Assembly: GCA_009809945.1 (NCBI GenBank)
Contig: WTPW01000024.1
Coordinates: 759,979-823,978 of the forward strand
DNA from: Gigaspora margarita
Taxonomy: Eukaryota; Glomeromycota; Glomeromycetes; Diversisporales; Gigasporaceae
Length of the DNA: 64,000 bases
Direction of reading: 5' to 3'
The notes beneath the pieces were generated by a model, which saw nothing but the letters and a program-made list of their open reading frames with translations, was not told the origin of the DNA and did no database searches. Made by a program: the position numbers and the translations under genes. Below are positions 33,990-45,963 of the stretch, piece after piece; within the stretch, counting starts at the first letter, position 1, and every line of letters begins with the position of its first letter.

Positions 33990-34500
33990 CTATTTCAAAG
34001 TACTAATTAAAAATGCTATAAATGTGATTTGATTTATAGTAGCTCACTCTAACCTATTACTATGTGACCCAAACCCTAATTAAAATTATATGATTAGATA
34101 TAGTTTTGGGCCAGGGATGTATAAGCTAAGCATCTCTAGCTAGTAATACCTAGAATTTTTCTTTTTATTTTTGCTTAAATATATTTATTCAATACTAAAA
34201 TTACTAGTACAATATAAAATCCAAGAAGGCAAGATCTAATTAAATTTATTTTAAATATTTTATATAAATCTTATATATATATAAATATTTTATATAAGTT
34301 TTATATATAGAATTTATTTGCTATGTATAAAGTTTTTTAACTAATAAAATTTGTTTATTTTTGCTTGAATATAATTTGATAGCACTAAATTGGCTATCAC
34401 CATTGAGATATAATCTATTTTAGGCCACTTTAAGCAGTTTTTTTTTTAATTTTAAGGTAAGTTCTTGCCTCTTGTCTTTTATTAAATATATATGTATATA
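33990..34500. other. AT-rich sequence with a third copy of the dispersed repeat
   Basis: 34190-34420 shares 'aataaaatttgtttatttt' and 'agcactaaattggctatcac' with the repeat at 32085 and 39525. No gene. Confidence 0.55.
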
Positions 34501-34503
34501 TTA

Positions 34504-34681
34504 GAAGTTGGAACTGGTTTTAAAAATTCAGGTTTATTCCATCAAAATTCAGGTTTATCATACCAAAATTCAGGTTTATCACATAAATTATTAGTAATTG
34601 ATATGATAAACCTGAATTTTTGTATGATAAAACTGAATTTTGCTATGATAAAACCAAATTTTTAAAACTGGTTCCAACCTC
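34504..34681. mobile_element. 178-bp fold-back element with three internal repeats per arm
   Basis: Ends GAAGTTGGAACTGGTTTTAA and (reverse complement) GAGGTTGGAACCAGTTTTAA, flanked by TA. Each arm repeats 'aaaattcaggtttatca' three times, so the folded form is a long stem with register options. Confidence 0.85.
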
Positions 34682-34689
34682 TAGTATAT

Positions 34690-35165
34690 ATTATTTAATA
34701 CTTTATACTATTTATTAGAACAATGACTCAAACTATTTATCTATGATTTATACCTACTAGAGCAGTCTATATTCCACTTATATCTTATCTAAATTTTTGT
34801 ATTACTTACTAAATATTCTATTTTTACTCTATATTTTTACTACTTTTCTTATACTGACAGGCCTATACTTTTAATATAGTTCCAGTACAGTATCTATTAC
34901 AGCTTCTACAAGGGGTACAAGCAAGCATAATCTTATAGTTACTTTTAGTTTGGTGTATCTAGTACATGTTGTTTGCTACTACTGGATTTGTATCTCAAGC
35001 TATTATTTGTAATACTGCTATAACTTAGTTTAAATCTCAAGCATAACTTTTCTAAAGTATATTATTAATGATATACATATAGATCTTAATAACAAATACT
35101 TCTCAAATTGGTGGGTCTTACAGGTTATAGGCATCAAAACTTCCAACTGAGTCTTTTGTAATATG
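34690..35165. other. Sequence of less AT-rich character, no gene assigned
   Basis: Together with 35490-35960 this stretch has a more even base use ('ttctacaaggggtacaagc', 'ctactactggatttgtatc'), interrupted by the MITE at 35170. A 143-codon open frame at 35473-35904 starts within that MITE and has no motif. Possibly an old gene or element remnant; I cannot read a protein from it. Confidence 0.35.
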
Positions 35166-35169
35166 TATA

Positions 35170-35486
35170 CCATATGTGTCTGAAAATAAGCTACCTTTTT
35201 TGGCCAAAAAAATTACATGAAAAAATATGGGGTAGCTTATTTTCAAAATATTGAGCTTTTTGAAATAATTGAAAAATGTACTAATAAAAAGTTGTCCAAA
35301 TAATATTAAATTTTTACTATATGTATATTTTGATGCGCCGAACAAGTTTACTTAATGGCACTTTTGAGGTTTACTTAGTAAAATTTAGATATTTATATGT
35401 AGCAACTGCTAACAGATTTTTTAAGATTTTTAAAACAATTAGGAGGTAGCTTATTTTTGAGGTAGCTTATTTTTGGCAATATATGG
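35170..35486. mobile_element. Short inverted-repeat element, copy 2 (AAAAATAAGCTAC ends)
   Basis: 317 bp flanked by TA (35168-35169, 35487-35488). Ends CCATATGTGTCTGAAAATAA and (reverse complement) CCATATATTGCCAAAAATAA. Same internal order as the copy at 9922-10234, with base differences scattered throughout. Confidence 0.87.
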
Positions 35487-35489
35487 TAT

Positions 35490-36005
35490 TACTTCTAATA
35501 GTATTGGTATTTTAAAGTTGGTGTTTCTGTATTCTGTTTTATACAAGTACTTCCAGTTGGGTATGATCTTGTTATACTTTGTTTATTTTAAGCATATTCC
35601 AAGTTGCTTGCCAACTTACTCTATATTAAAAAATTCTATTCAATCTAGCAGTAGTACAGATTCCAGCGATGTTCTTTATTTAGTAAGGCCATTTCTTTAC
35701 TACAGGTTCTATTATATTCACTACTTTTCTCACTACTCCAGTTATATTACAGTTGTGTTACTCTCTCAACCAAGATTCCAAGTCCACTTTAGAATTGTTG
35801 GTGCTATCTTGTATATTACAACCAAGAATTTATATATGCAACCTTTATATAATAGAACTTTTTATAATATTACTGCTATATGTAGTGCTGACTTTCTACA
35901 ATAAACTTCTTTTTAGAAATTCTTATTCCAAATACATACTTACTTGTAATACTCACAGTAAGTAGCTAAATATTTTTAGAAACTGCTTCTAGTAGAATTC
36001 AAATC
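35490..36005. other. Continuation of the less AT-rich stretch
   Basis: See 34690-35165. No supported gene. Confidence 0.35.
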
Positions 36006-36011
36006 TGAAAC

Positions 36012-37231
36012 CCACTCATAGAGGCAAAACTTATGGTTTTGATACTTCTCTACTTACTTTTTTGATACTAATTGACATACAGATCCCAGTAAAAATAAAA
36101 AATTCAAAAACTTTGAGCGAAAATATCTTGATAACTACCTGCTTGAATTGATAAACCTTTTCTATAGATTTATAGAATTCAAATAAAAAAATTTTTATCG
36201 AATTTAGCTATATGATTGTTGAGATATCTTTACTCAAAATCAGAGAAAATTAAAACACCTATCAAAATAGAAGCTCACCAAATTTCTCTCTAACTTTGAG
36301 CAAAGATATCTCAATAACCATCTGACCAAATTCAATAAAAGTTTTTTTGTTTGAATCCTATAGATCCATAGAATTTGAATAAAAAAACTTTCATTGAATT
36401 TAGTCAAGTGTTATTGGGATATTTTTAGAGAAAAATCAAACTATCTATCAAAATAGAAGATATAACAAATTTTCTTTCTAACTTTGAGCGAAGATATCTT
36501 GATAAATATCTAACCGAATTTGATAAAACTTTTTTATTTGAATTCTATAGATTTATAAAATACAAAAAAAATTTTATCACATTTAATCAAGTGGTTGTCA
36601 AGAAAACTTTGCTCAAAGAAAAATCAAAATGCGTATCAACACCAAATTTTTTTTCTAACTTTGAGTGAAGATATCTCAATACCCACTTGAATAAATGCAA
36701 TAAAAATTTTTTATTTAAATTTTATGAATGCATAGAATTGAAAAATAAAAAGTTTTATAAAATTTGAAAGACCATTATCAAGATATCTTCACTCAAAGTT
36801 AGTGTGAAAATTTCTACTTGATAGGCATTTTATTTTTCTCTAATGTTGAGCAAAGGTATCTCAATAGTTACTTAACTAAATTTGATAAAAATTTTTTATT
36901 CAAATTCTATGAATTCATAGAATTCAAACAAAAAAGTTTTATTGAATTTGGTCAGATAGTTATTGAGATATTTTTACTCAAAGTTAAAGAGAATTTGGTG
37001 CAGCTTCTATTTTAAAAGGCATTTTGATTTTCTTTAAATTTGAGCAAAGGTATTTTGACAACCACATGGCTAAATTTGATAAAAAATTTTTATAAGATTC
37101 AAGTATGTAGTTGTTAAGATATCTTTACTTAAAGGTTTTAAATTTTTTATTTTTACTGGGATCTGCATGTTAATTAGTATCAAAAAAGTAAGCCAGGAGT
37201 ATCAAAAATGTTTTTGCCTTATAGAGAGTGG
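36012..37231. mobile_element. 1.2-kb element built of repeated palindromes
   Basis: Inverted ends of about 90 bp (CCACTC..., then 'tacttttttgatactaatt', 'cagatcccagtaaaaataaa'). The whole inside is a run of palindromic units, each with the half-unit 'aactttgagcaaagatatct', 'caataa-cat-tgaccaaatt', 'aataaaagtttttt', 'gaattctatag' followed by its mirror image. About four full palindromes can be followed. No coding potential. It would fold into a string of hairpins. Confidence 0.85.
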
Positions 37232-37239
37232 AAGACTAG

Positions 37240-37790
37240 AAAACTAGACTGCAGAATTTTAAACCCTCTACTCCAAGCAAATTGTTTATTTAATATAATA
37301 TAAAATATTTTATAAAGAGAGAAGAGAGTAAAAAAAATAACAAAAAAATACTGGTTTTATTGGCTATAAAAAAATTTAAAAAATAAAAAAACTAATACTA
37401 CAATTTGATTGGTTAGGGTATATACATTTATTAGATAATTTTTACCTCTTAAAAGAGTACTTTTCTTCTTTACCTAATACTAAATTAGCCAATCAAATTT
37501 AAGCAAATATTATATAGTTTAATATATACATGATAACAAAATTATTTTGGGTTTCAGGACCCAAAATTAAAAAATCTTCCAAAATTGTTTTTGACCTATT
37601 TTACTTAAAACCTGAATTTTTTGATTCTTTTTTTGAATAAACAAAATTATAAGGAATATAAATATATAAATTTTATTTGCTCTTCTTTAAAAAAATTTTA
37701 ATTTATTTTACAAAACCCAAAATAGGCATTTTTTAAAAATCAATTTTGGTGGCATCTATGGCCTAATACTTATATAGTAAATATTTTTTA
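37240..37790. other. AT-rich spacer
   Basis: Holds the small element at 37402-37499 and low-complexity A/T runs; no gene. Confidence 0.45.
37402..37499. mobile_element. 98-bp inverted-repeat element (AATTTGATTGGYTA ends)
   Basis: Left AATTTGATTGGTTA, right TAGCCAATCAAATT. The right end is the AGCCAATCAAAT motif found across the window. Confidence 0.55.
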
Positions 37791-38157
37791 TAATTATATT
37801 TATATTAACTTCAGCTATAAGTTTCTTTACAACTACTAATCCAAATTGAATAAAATTCTTATAGAAGATAGGTATGATATTGGGCTACAATATAATAAAT
37901 TTTAGCCAATTTGGATTAGCAGTTCTTAAATACTACAAGTAATTTTTTAATATAATTTACTTATAGTTTTTAAGCAATTTCTTAAAAACTGCTAATCAAA
38001 TTGTTTAAAATTTTAATATGTTGTAGCCCAATATCACATCTATTTTTAGTAAAATTTTAGCTAATTTGGATTAGTAGTTGTAGAAAAAATCACAACTAGA
38101 GGTAATATAAATCCCAATTTATAATATAAAGCATACTACTATATATATATATTTAAA

Positions 38158-39001
38158 GGGTCTGTCTATTTCCACCATGGAATTTTGCTATTTCCATATA
38201 GTTATACAAAGGTTTCTATTTTTTAGATTTTAATATAATATTATATAGGAAAATACTATTTATACACTATGCGTATGTTCACAGGTACTAATTAATTGAT
38301 TTGTAAATCCGCATAATACTGTATATAAATTATAAACCAAAATTAAACCCAATTTAAGGTTAGGGTTAGGATGAGCTTTGGGATTGGAAAGGGTTATAGT
38401 TTATAATAAAATTTTGCCAGGAATATTTTTTGTTAGAGCCTGAAGAGTGGTTTCATAAGCAAAATTTTAAGTTATCATATGTACCTGTGTTTATATACTA
38501 GTGTACAAATAGTAATTGCCTATTGTATATTATAATTTTATTTATCTTCAATTGACACAACTTGATTTAGATTACCAAAACAAGACTTGTGTAATGTTAC
38601 ACAACATTAGCAGCATGTAACCAAAAATTATTTTTGTGAAAACAATGCACTGGTCTTTGTATAATGTACGTGCATATGTTGTATAACCAATATATGTACT
38701 GTGATTGGTAGATTTAGGGTTAGGGTGGGCCAGAATTATGTCCAACCCCTAGGGGCATTATCATGATAGTGCCCACCAGCATTAAGCTTAATGCCGGCCA
38801 ACCCAGGATTAGGTTACCAAAATAAGACTTGTATAATGTTACACAATATTAGTAGTGTGTAACCAAAAATTATTTTTGCAAAAACAATGCACTGGGCCTT
38901 TGTGTAACATAAGTGCATATATTATTTTGAATTCTAAAAATAGAAAATCTTGTGTAACCATGGTGGAAATAGCAAAAAACATGGTGGAAATAGCAATACC
39001 C
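38158..39001. mobile_element. 844-bp element with 'ctatttccaccatgg' ends
   Basis: Ends GGGTCTGTCTATTTCCACCA and (reverse complement) GGGTATTGCTATTTCCACCA, about 90 bp of inverted similarity in all. Flanked by TATTTAAA on both sides (38150-38157 and 39002-39009), a possible 8-bp duplication although AT-rich. A 110-bp direct repeat ('gacttgtgtaatgttacaca' block) lies at 38571-38685 and 38813-38925. Confidence 0.78.
38246..38522. mobile_element. 277-bp nested element with a telomere-like core
   Basis: Inverted ends TAGGAAAATACTATTTATAC and (reverse complement) TAGGCAATTACTATTTGTAC, inside the 844-bp element. The centre contains GGTTAGGGTTAGG (about 38358) followed by 'gttagagcctgaagagtgg', a block also present in the element at 45964-46221. 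Confidence 0.75.
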
Positions 39002-39524
39002 TATTTAAAAAATAAAAAATAATGATTTTATAACCTCAAGCTATAATTTTCTCAACAACTACTAATTGAAGATAGAAGTGATATTTGGCTACAACATATT
39101 AACATTTTAGCCAATTTGAATTAGTAGTTCTTGAGAAATTGTATAAAAACTATAAATAATTATTTTAAAAAATTTACTTATAGTTTTTAAGCAATTTTTT
39201 AAGAAATACTAGTCCAAATTAGCTAAAATTTTAGTAAAAATTTTATTTAATTTGGATTAGTAGTTCTTGAAAAATTTATAGCTAGAGATTAATAAAATAT
39301 AATTTTTATATTTTTAATTATTATTATTAAAAATTTTATATAGTTATATTGGGCAATTTTAATTGACTAATAATACTATATTATGTAGTATCTAATAATC
39401 TCTCTGACCTACTTCTCCCTAAAAAATCAGGTAATAAATGACTATACTTTTAATATCATGTATTATTTATATATAAAATTTTAAAAATTAAAGGTAGGTT
39501 ATATTAAACAAAAAATCAGCTTGA

Positions 39525-39880
39525 AGTGGCCTTAGATATAAGTTTATATATAAAACTCTAATTCCAGAATATAAGCAAATATTAAAAATTTATATAAATA
39601 AATTAGCCAATCAAATTTTATAAAGCTAGCTTAAGTAAGTCTTATATATTAAATTTTTAACCAATAAAATTTATTTATTTTTGCTCTAATATAATTGGTT
39701 GATATTAAAATTTTTCACAATATATAAAATCCTAACTCTAATTTTAGAACTAATCAAATTTTACTAAGATGTCTGAATTAAGTTTTATATATAGAATTTT
39801 TTAACTAATAAAATTTGTTTATTTTTGCTTGAATATGATTGGTCAGCACTAAATTGGCTATCACTATTAAGATATTGCCT
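39525..39880. repeat. Dispersed repeat, copy 2
   Basis: Direct near-copy of 32085-32410, including AGCCAATCAAAT near 39604, 'gctagcttaagt' and 'ctaattttagaactaatcaa'. Confidence 0.75.
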
Positions 39881-39889
39881 ATTTACAAT

Positions 39890-40780
39890 CAAATTTTACT
39901 AAAATATCTTAATTAAGTCTTATGTATTGTTATCCTATATCTATCTCTTTAAAGATAGTAGGTAACTAGAACAACCTTAGACAGTAAACACTTTGTATAA
40001 CTTTACTTTGTTACTGTGATTTATCTAAGTCAAGAGGCATTTTTTAATAAAACTTAACAAAAAAAATTTAAAGCAATTTGCAATTATGAAAGAGGCTACA
40101 ATTAAAAGTATATGAAGATACTAGTAATTTAAGTAATAAATAATTATAATTATTAGTGAAAGAGTATGAAAACTCAATATTGAACTTGGGGTCCACATTT
40201 ATTGCTTTTATACTTTTTTTTTTATAAATGTAACAGACTACATCTACTACATATATAATATATGCTATATCTACTACTAATAAAATATAAAATATATATA
40301 ATAGATATGCAATATATGGAATAAATAATATATGTATAATAAAAAAATATGTAATATATGTGCTTCAAATATGACATGTTTTATATATACTACATGTAAA
40401 GACTTTCATGCAAAAGGTCCTCAGCCAATCAGATTGCAAATCATATATTTGATTGCTAATTGGTTTCAATCTTGTCACACAGAAGTTAGACTTGGATAAT
40501 CTTTGGCTTGTAGAACTGTCTCAGCAAGCTGATTCAAATGGTGGTAGTTTTATTCGATTTGGATTAGTGGATCAAAAGTTATGGTCACTTTTGTAATTTC
40601 TATATGTCAACAGTATATAACTTTTTGATCAATAAAATTTATTTATTTTTGCTTAAATATAATTAACTAGCACTAATGAGACATAACTTGAAATTAATTT
40701 AAAATAATAATAATAATATATCAGAAAATAAAATATAACATTATAATACAATTATATTTATAGTATAAAAAAGTTAAATT
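39890..40780. other. AT-rich sequence, no gene seen
   Basis: TATA-type simple sequence at 40225-40350. 40480-40600 resembles the non-coding blocks of the 30.5-kb element ('gattagtggatcaaaagtta'). AGCCAATCAGAT at 40423. Confidence 0.5.
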
Positions 40781-40781
40781 A

Positions 40782-43558
40782 GTATATTTACTGATTGTAA
40801 AAAATTGTTTAAATAGTTAACAATAAGCATACTAATTAAAATCTGATTATATACTAATTAAATACAAATTAACAAAATTTATTTTTACTAATTGCTGCTA
40901 ATTTTTGGCAGAAATCAGTATAAAATCAGTAAAAAATAGTACCGTAAACTGCTGGATACAAGAACCTCCAGATATCAGACCCCTATGTACTGGACCCAGG
41001 CTATAACATGGAATAAAGTTTTGGAAAACATAAAAAACCCAGGTATACAAATAGGAATAAAATATTATAAGACCCAGGTATACAAATAGGAATATATATT
41101 AAAAGATCTGGGCATACAGATAGGAATAAATATTAAAAGACTTGAGAATGATAATTATTATAAAATACCTAATAAATTATGGAATTTGATTGTGCAACAG
41201 TTTATTAATATGCAATATGCATACATACTAATCTTCATATAAAAACTCCTATATATAAACCCCTAATTATCAGACCCTATACCCATACAAGAGTCCCCTG
41301 GGTCTATTAGTGGGTTTTAAAATTGGTAAAATGAAACAGACCTGGGTCTTGTATCTGGCAGTTTATGGTAGTTACTAATTATTTCCAGTTTAATAATAAT
41401 AATACTAATTAATAAATTAGCTAAAATTAGCTTATAATCAGTAATAAATCATATTTTTACTAATGAATTATAACTTTAAGCTCTAAATAACCTTGTTTAG
41501 TATTAAAAAATATACTAGAACAGTATATAATTTCTTTATTTTCTTTATTTTACAAAAAAAACACCAAATATATATTTTTTATTAAAATTTACAATTTTAC
41601 TTATTTTTACTTTAAAAATAAAAAAAATAAGAAATTATATACTGCTCTAGTATATTTTTTGATGCTGAACAAGATTATTTAGAACTCAATATTATAACAC
41701 ATTAGTAAAATTTTGAGAGATGCATATTTTCCTATATTTTTATTAATAAAAATATAAAAAATTATGAATCTATTAAAATTTTACTAATATATTATAACTT
41801 TATACTCTAAGTAATCTTGTTTAGCATCAAAAAATATATTAGAGCAATAGATAATTTCTTTATTTTTTTTTTATTTTTACAGAAAAAATACTAAATATAT
41901 ATTTTTAATAAAAATTTACAATTTTACCTAACTTTACTTTAAAAAAAAATAAAAAATTATATACTATCTAGTGTATTTTTTGATATTACTTAAAGTACAA
42001 AGTCATAATATATTAGTAAATTTTGAGAGATGTATAATTTTCTATATTTTAGTATTTTATTAATAAAAATATAAAAAATTATATATTTCTCAAAATTTTA
42101 CTAATATGTTATAACTTTGTGCTCCAAATAACTTTGTTTAGCATCAAAAAATACATCAAAACAGTATATAATTTTTTTATTTTTCTTTATTTTTATAAAA
42201 AAATACTAAATATATATTTTTGATAATTTTATCTATCTTTACTTTAAAAATAAAGAAAATAAGAAATTATATGCTGCTCTAGTATATTTTTTAATACTGA
42301 ACAAGGTTACTTAGAGCTTAAAATTATAATTCACTAGTAAAATTTTGAGAAATGTATAATTTTTTATATTTTTATTAATAAGAAAATTATACATTTCTCA
42401 AAAATTTACTAATATATTATAATATTAAGCTCTAATTAGCCTTGTTTGTATCAAAAAATATACTAGAACAGTATAAAATTTCTTTTTTTTATTTTTAAAA
42501 TAAAGATAAATAAATTTGTAAATTTTTATCAAAAATACATATTTAGTATTTTTTTTAAAAAATAAAAAAATAAAGAAATTATATACTGTTTTAGTGTATT
42601 TTTTGATGCTAAACAAGATTACTTAGATTATAAAGTTATAACACATTAGTAAAATTTTGAGGAATATATATTTTTATTAATAAAAATATAGAAAATTATA
42701 CATTTCTCAAAATATTACTAATGCGTTATAACTTTGAGCTCTAAGTAACCTTGTTCAGTGTCAAAAAATATACTAGAATAGTATATAATTTCTTATTTTT
42801 TTTATTTTTAAAGTAAAGATAAGTAAAATTGTAAATTTTATCAAAAATATATATTTAGTATTTTTTTGTAAAAATAACAAAAAATAAAAAATATTATATA
42901 ACATTCTAGTGTATTTTTTGATACTGAACAAGGTTACTTAGAACATAAAGTTATAATACATTATTAAAATTTTGAGAAATACAATTTTCTATATTTTTAT
43001 TAATAAAAATATAGAAAATTATGCATTTCTCAAAATTTTGCTAATATGTTATAACTTTGTGCTCTAAATAACCTTATTTAGTATCCAAAAATATACCAGA
43101 GCAGTATAGAATTTTTTATTTTTCTTTATTTTTAAAGTAAAAATAGGTAAAATTGTAAATTTTTATCAAAAATACACATTTAGTATTTTTATCAAAAATA
43201 CACATTTAGTATTTTTGTTATAAAAATAAAGAAAAATAAAGAAATTATATACTGCTTTAGTGTATTTTTTAATACTGAACAAGGTTACTTAGAGCTCAAG
43301 GTTATAATTCATTAGTAAAAATACTATTTTTACTAATTCCTTGCTAATTTTAGCTAATTTAAGCTAATTTATTAATTAGTATGAATTAATCAGTAACTAC
43401 TATTTTTTACTGGTTTTATACTGATTTCTGCCAAAAATTAGCAGCAATCAGTAAAAATAAATTTTGTTGAATAGTATCTAATTAGTATATAATCAAATTT
43501 CAATTAGTATGCTTATTGTTATCTATTTAAATAATTTTTTACAATTAGTAAATATAAT
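40782..43558. mobile_element. 2.8-kb multi-palindrome fold-back element
   Basis: Outer inverted arms of about 165 bp before the nested insertion and more after it ('ttggcagaaatcagtataaa' at left, complement at right, near 43410-43430). Between them, 41450-43330 is a series of about six palindromic units of roughly 300 bp with half-unit 'ctctaaataaccttgtttag', 'aaaaaatatactagagcag', 'tatataatttctttatttt' and their mirrors. Non-coding. A 427-bp element is inserted in the left arm. Confidence 0.85.
40942..41368. mobile_element. 427-bp TA-flanked element nested in the left arm
   Basis: Ends CCGTAAACTGCTGGATACAA and (reverse complement) CCATAAACTGCCAGATACAA, flanked by TA (40940-40941, 41369-41370). 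The right arm of the host palindrome reads 'aaaaaatagtagttact' straight through, confirming a single TA at the empty site. The interior repeats 'gacccaggtatacaaatagg' three times. TA target suggests Tc1/mariner or pogo. Confidence 0.92.
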
Positions 43559-43559
43559 G

Positions 43560-44009
43560 ATTTATCTTTTTTTTACTTGTGATTATAAATAATAACGTTT
43601 TTACTTTAGTATTATAAAAAAATATTAAAACAATTATTAATTTAAGAACTATTGCTATACAACTTCATTAATTATATATACAAACACAAAAATAGATATA
43701 TAAATAATAATATAGATAATTAAAATATAGTAAAATAATTTAGAAAGAAAGTAATATATAAGCATAGTTAGTAATAGCTGCATCTAACAAAAACTTGTAT
43801 AACTAATTGGTATTTATAAGTTAATAATTCTAATCATGTGATTTAAAGAACATCTGTGACCAAGAGATCAAGTGATAACATTGAAGATAATTAAGCATAA
43901 CGATAGTAATTTAATCTAATCAAAATTTGGTGGAGATAATGATAAAATTAGCAATGTTACAAATAGATGATTCTTAATTGTCACATTAACTAATTTAACT
44001 AGTTGGAGT
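43560..44009. other. AT-rich sequence, no gene seen
   Basis: No open frame or repeat partner noticed. Confidence 0.5.
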
Positions 44010-44144
44010 TATAGTTGTTAGACAAAACCATGTGATGCTAATTGTCACTCATCAAAGCTTAATAAAAACTAGATTAAATTTTTAGGTCTTTGTATTTTAT
44101 GACATGTGATAATTAACATCACATGGTTTTATCTAACAACTATA
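44010..44144. mobile_element. 135-bp fold-back element
   Basis: Arms TAGTTGTTAGACAAAACCAT and its near-complement at the right, about 45 bp each, including 'catgtgatgctaattgtcac'. The last block is shared with the fold-back element at 58971-59096. Confidence 0.75.
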
Positions 44145-44410
44145 GATGGAGTAGAGATAGATTACTTCTAAAAAACTGAATTAGAATTGTTCTTTTAAGA
44201 AGTCTTCTTAAGAAGTCTCACAGTTATTCATTCCTCGATCTTGTGACTAGTCTGGGCAATAGTTAATTAAAATTATGAAAAAGGCATGCTTATTTTCAAT
44301 TGCTGATATCATATGATTTAACACTATCTGTTAGTCACTAAAATAGTTAAAATTAAGGACCTTTTTTGGGATTGTTTTGGACCGGTCTTATTAGAGACTA
44401 GGAACCATCT
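44145..44410. other. Left flank of the MULE
   Basis: Contains a short palindrome 'cttttaagaagtcttcttaa'. No gene. Confidence 0.5.
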
Positions 44411-44421
44411 CTAAGTCAGAG

Positions 44422-44680
44422 GTATTGCCCTTTTTGGTACGGTACAGTCTAGAGTATTGGGTAAGGTACAGTCTATTTCTAAAATATATATATGTACCTA
44501 ATTATTTTGTGTACCTAGTATGTACACAATATAATATATATTAATTTAAAAACTGTACCTCATACAAATAAATATTATCTAGATATGGTACAGTTAATGT
44601 TTAAATATATACTATATTTATAATTTGTGTACATTATAAAATATAATTTTTTTGGGTATGGTACGGTACAGTTAATAGTC
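44422..44680. repeat. MULE left terminal array of GGTACGGTACAG motifs
   Basis: Copies of GGTACGGTACAG or one-off variants near 44437, 44463, 44586 and 44659, and GTGTACC/CTGTACC in the other orientation between 44500 and 44560. Clusters of this kind are probably transposase-binding sites; that is inference. Confidence 0.75.
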
Positions 44681-45963
44681 TTTAAAAGTATAGTTTAGAA
44701 TTTATAGAGTATAAATATTAAGATTGTATTTATATAATGTAATTTTAAGATTGTATTTATATAATGTATAAATGATACTATTTTTTAAATATATTTAATA
44801 TTTTAAATTTAAAATAATATTTAATAAAAATTTTATATTTTAAATTTAATTAAATTTATTAATATAATTTTATAGTCATATTATTATTGTTAATTATTAA
44901 TATTAATTATTTTAAATTTATAATTTTTAAATATTATATATATATATTATATAAATTATAGTAGAAATAATTTATAAATTTAAACAATAGCAAAAAAAAT
45001 AAATTTTGATTTTTTATACAAATTTTTATCAGTACAAAATTTAAGTATTTAGTTAAGCAAATAATAATTTTTATTGTTTAAGAACAAAAACAAACTTTTA
45101 ATATTAATTAAAGACCTAATTTTTTTGCTTTTTCTTTTAGTTCAATTTCTTTAGCTAATAATTCTAATTTAATTCTTTCATTTTCTAATTTTTGTTTTTC
45201 AAGTTCTATTAGTGATTCTTGCTTTTTTATTTCAAGTGCAGCTTCTCTTTCTTTAATAGAAATCTCCATTTCCTTTTCTTTTAAAGCAAATTCCCTTTCT
45301 TCTTTTGAAAATACTGGTTTTGAACTTTCAGCATAATTTGAAGACACAACTGTTGTTTTTGCCTTCTTTTTAATAGGTGCAGTTCTTTGAACACCTTTTT
45401 GTTTTTTAATACTAACAACTTTTTTACCTTAATTAATAAAAATTAATAAATTAATTAATTTAATAAATAATTAGTAATTTAAATTAATAATTAAAGAANT
45501 GACATACTATATAATAAAAATAGAAACTTACCTTTANGCTTATTTGCATTATATTTTCTTTGTGNTAAGCTAGTATCTTTATTTGTTTTAGAAATAGAAT
45601 ATTTACTATNAATTCCAATTCTTTTATAAGCTAGCAAATCAAAATTNCAACCCCTTTAAAAGATTTAAAATTAGAATTATATAATTATTTTATATTAAAT
45701 AAAAAATTAATAATACTTACTTTACAATTGCTACTCTAAGTTTTAATTTTGTCCCTTCTCTATTTACAAATGCATGTGCAGATTCAGCAAAATTTGTATC
45801 AAATGGAGTAGAGTTNCATAAATCAGTTGGTATTTTGGTATAAGCTTGTATTAATGATGCTAAAATCCAAGGAGTTTTATAAAATGAAATCCAATCTGTT
45901 AAAAATTATAAAATTTTTAAATTAGTTTAAAATTTAGAATTTTTTATTTATTGCCTATGTGAT

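Larger units (their letters stand above)
37790..39300. mobile_element. Palindromic element split by a nested insertion
   Basis: Two related palindromes, 37800-38107 and 39035-39300. Both contain 'caactactaatccaaatt'-type arms and 'cttatagtttttaagcaatt' in the middle. They are separated by the 844-bp element at 38158-39001; together they look like one multi-palindrome element opened by that insertion. Confidence 0.65.

Noticed and set aside
35473-35904. 143-codon open frame rich in Tyr, Phe and Ser
   Set aside because: It begins inside the end of a MITE and has no domain. The length is notable, but no real start or family supports it.
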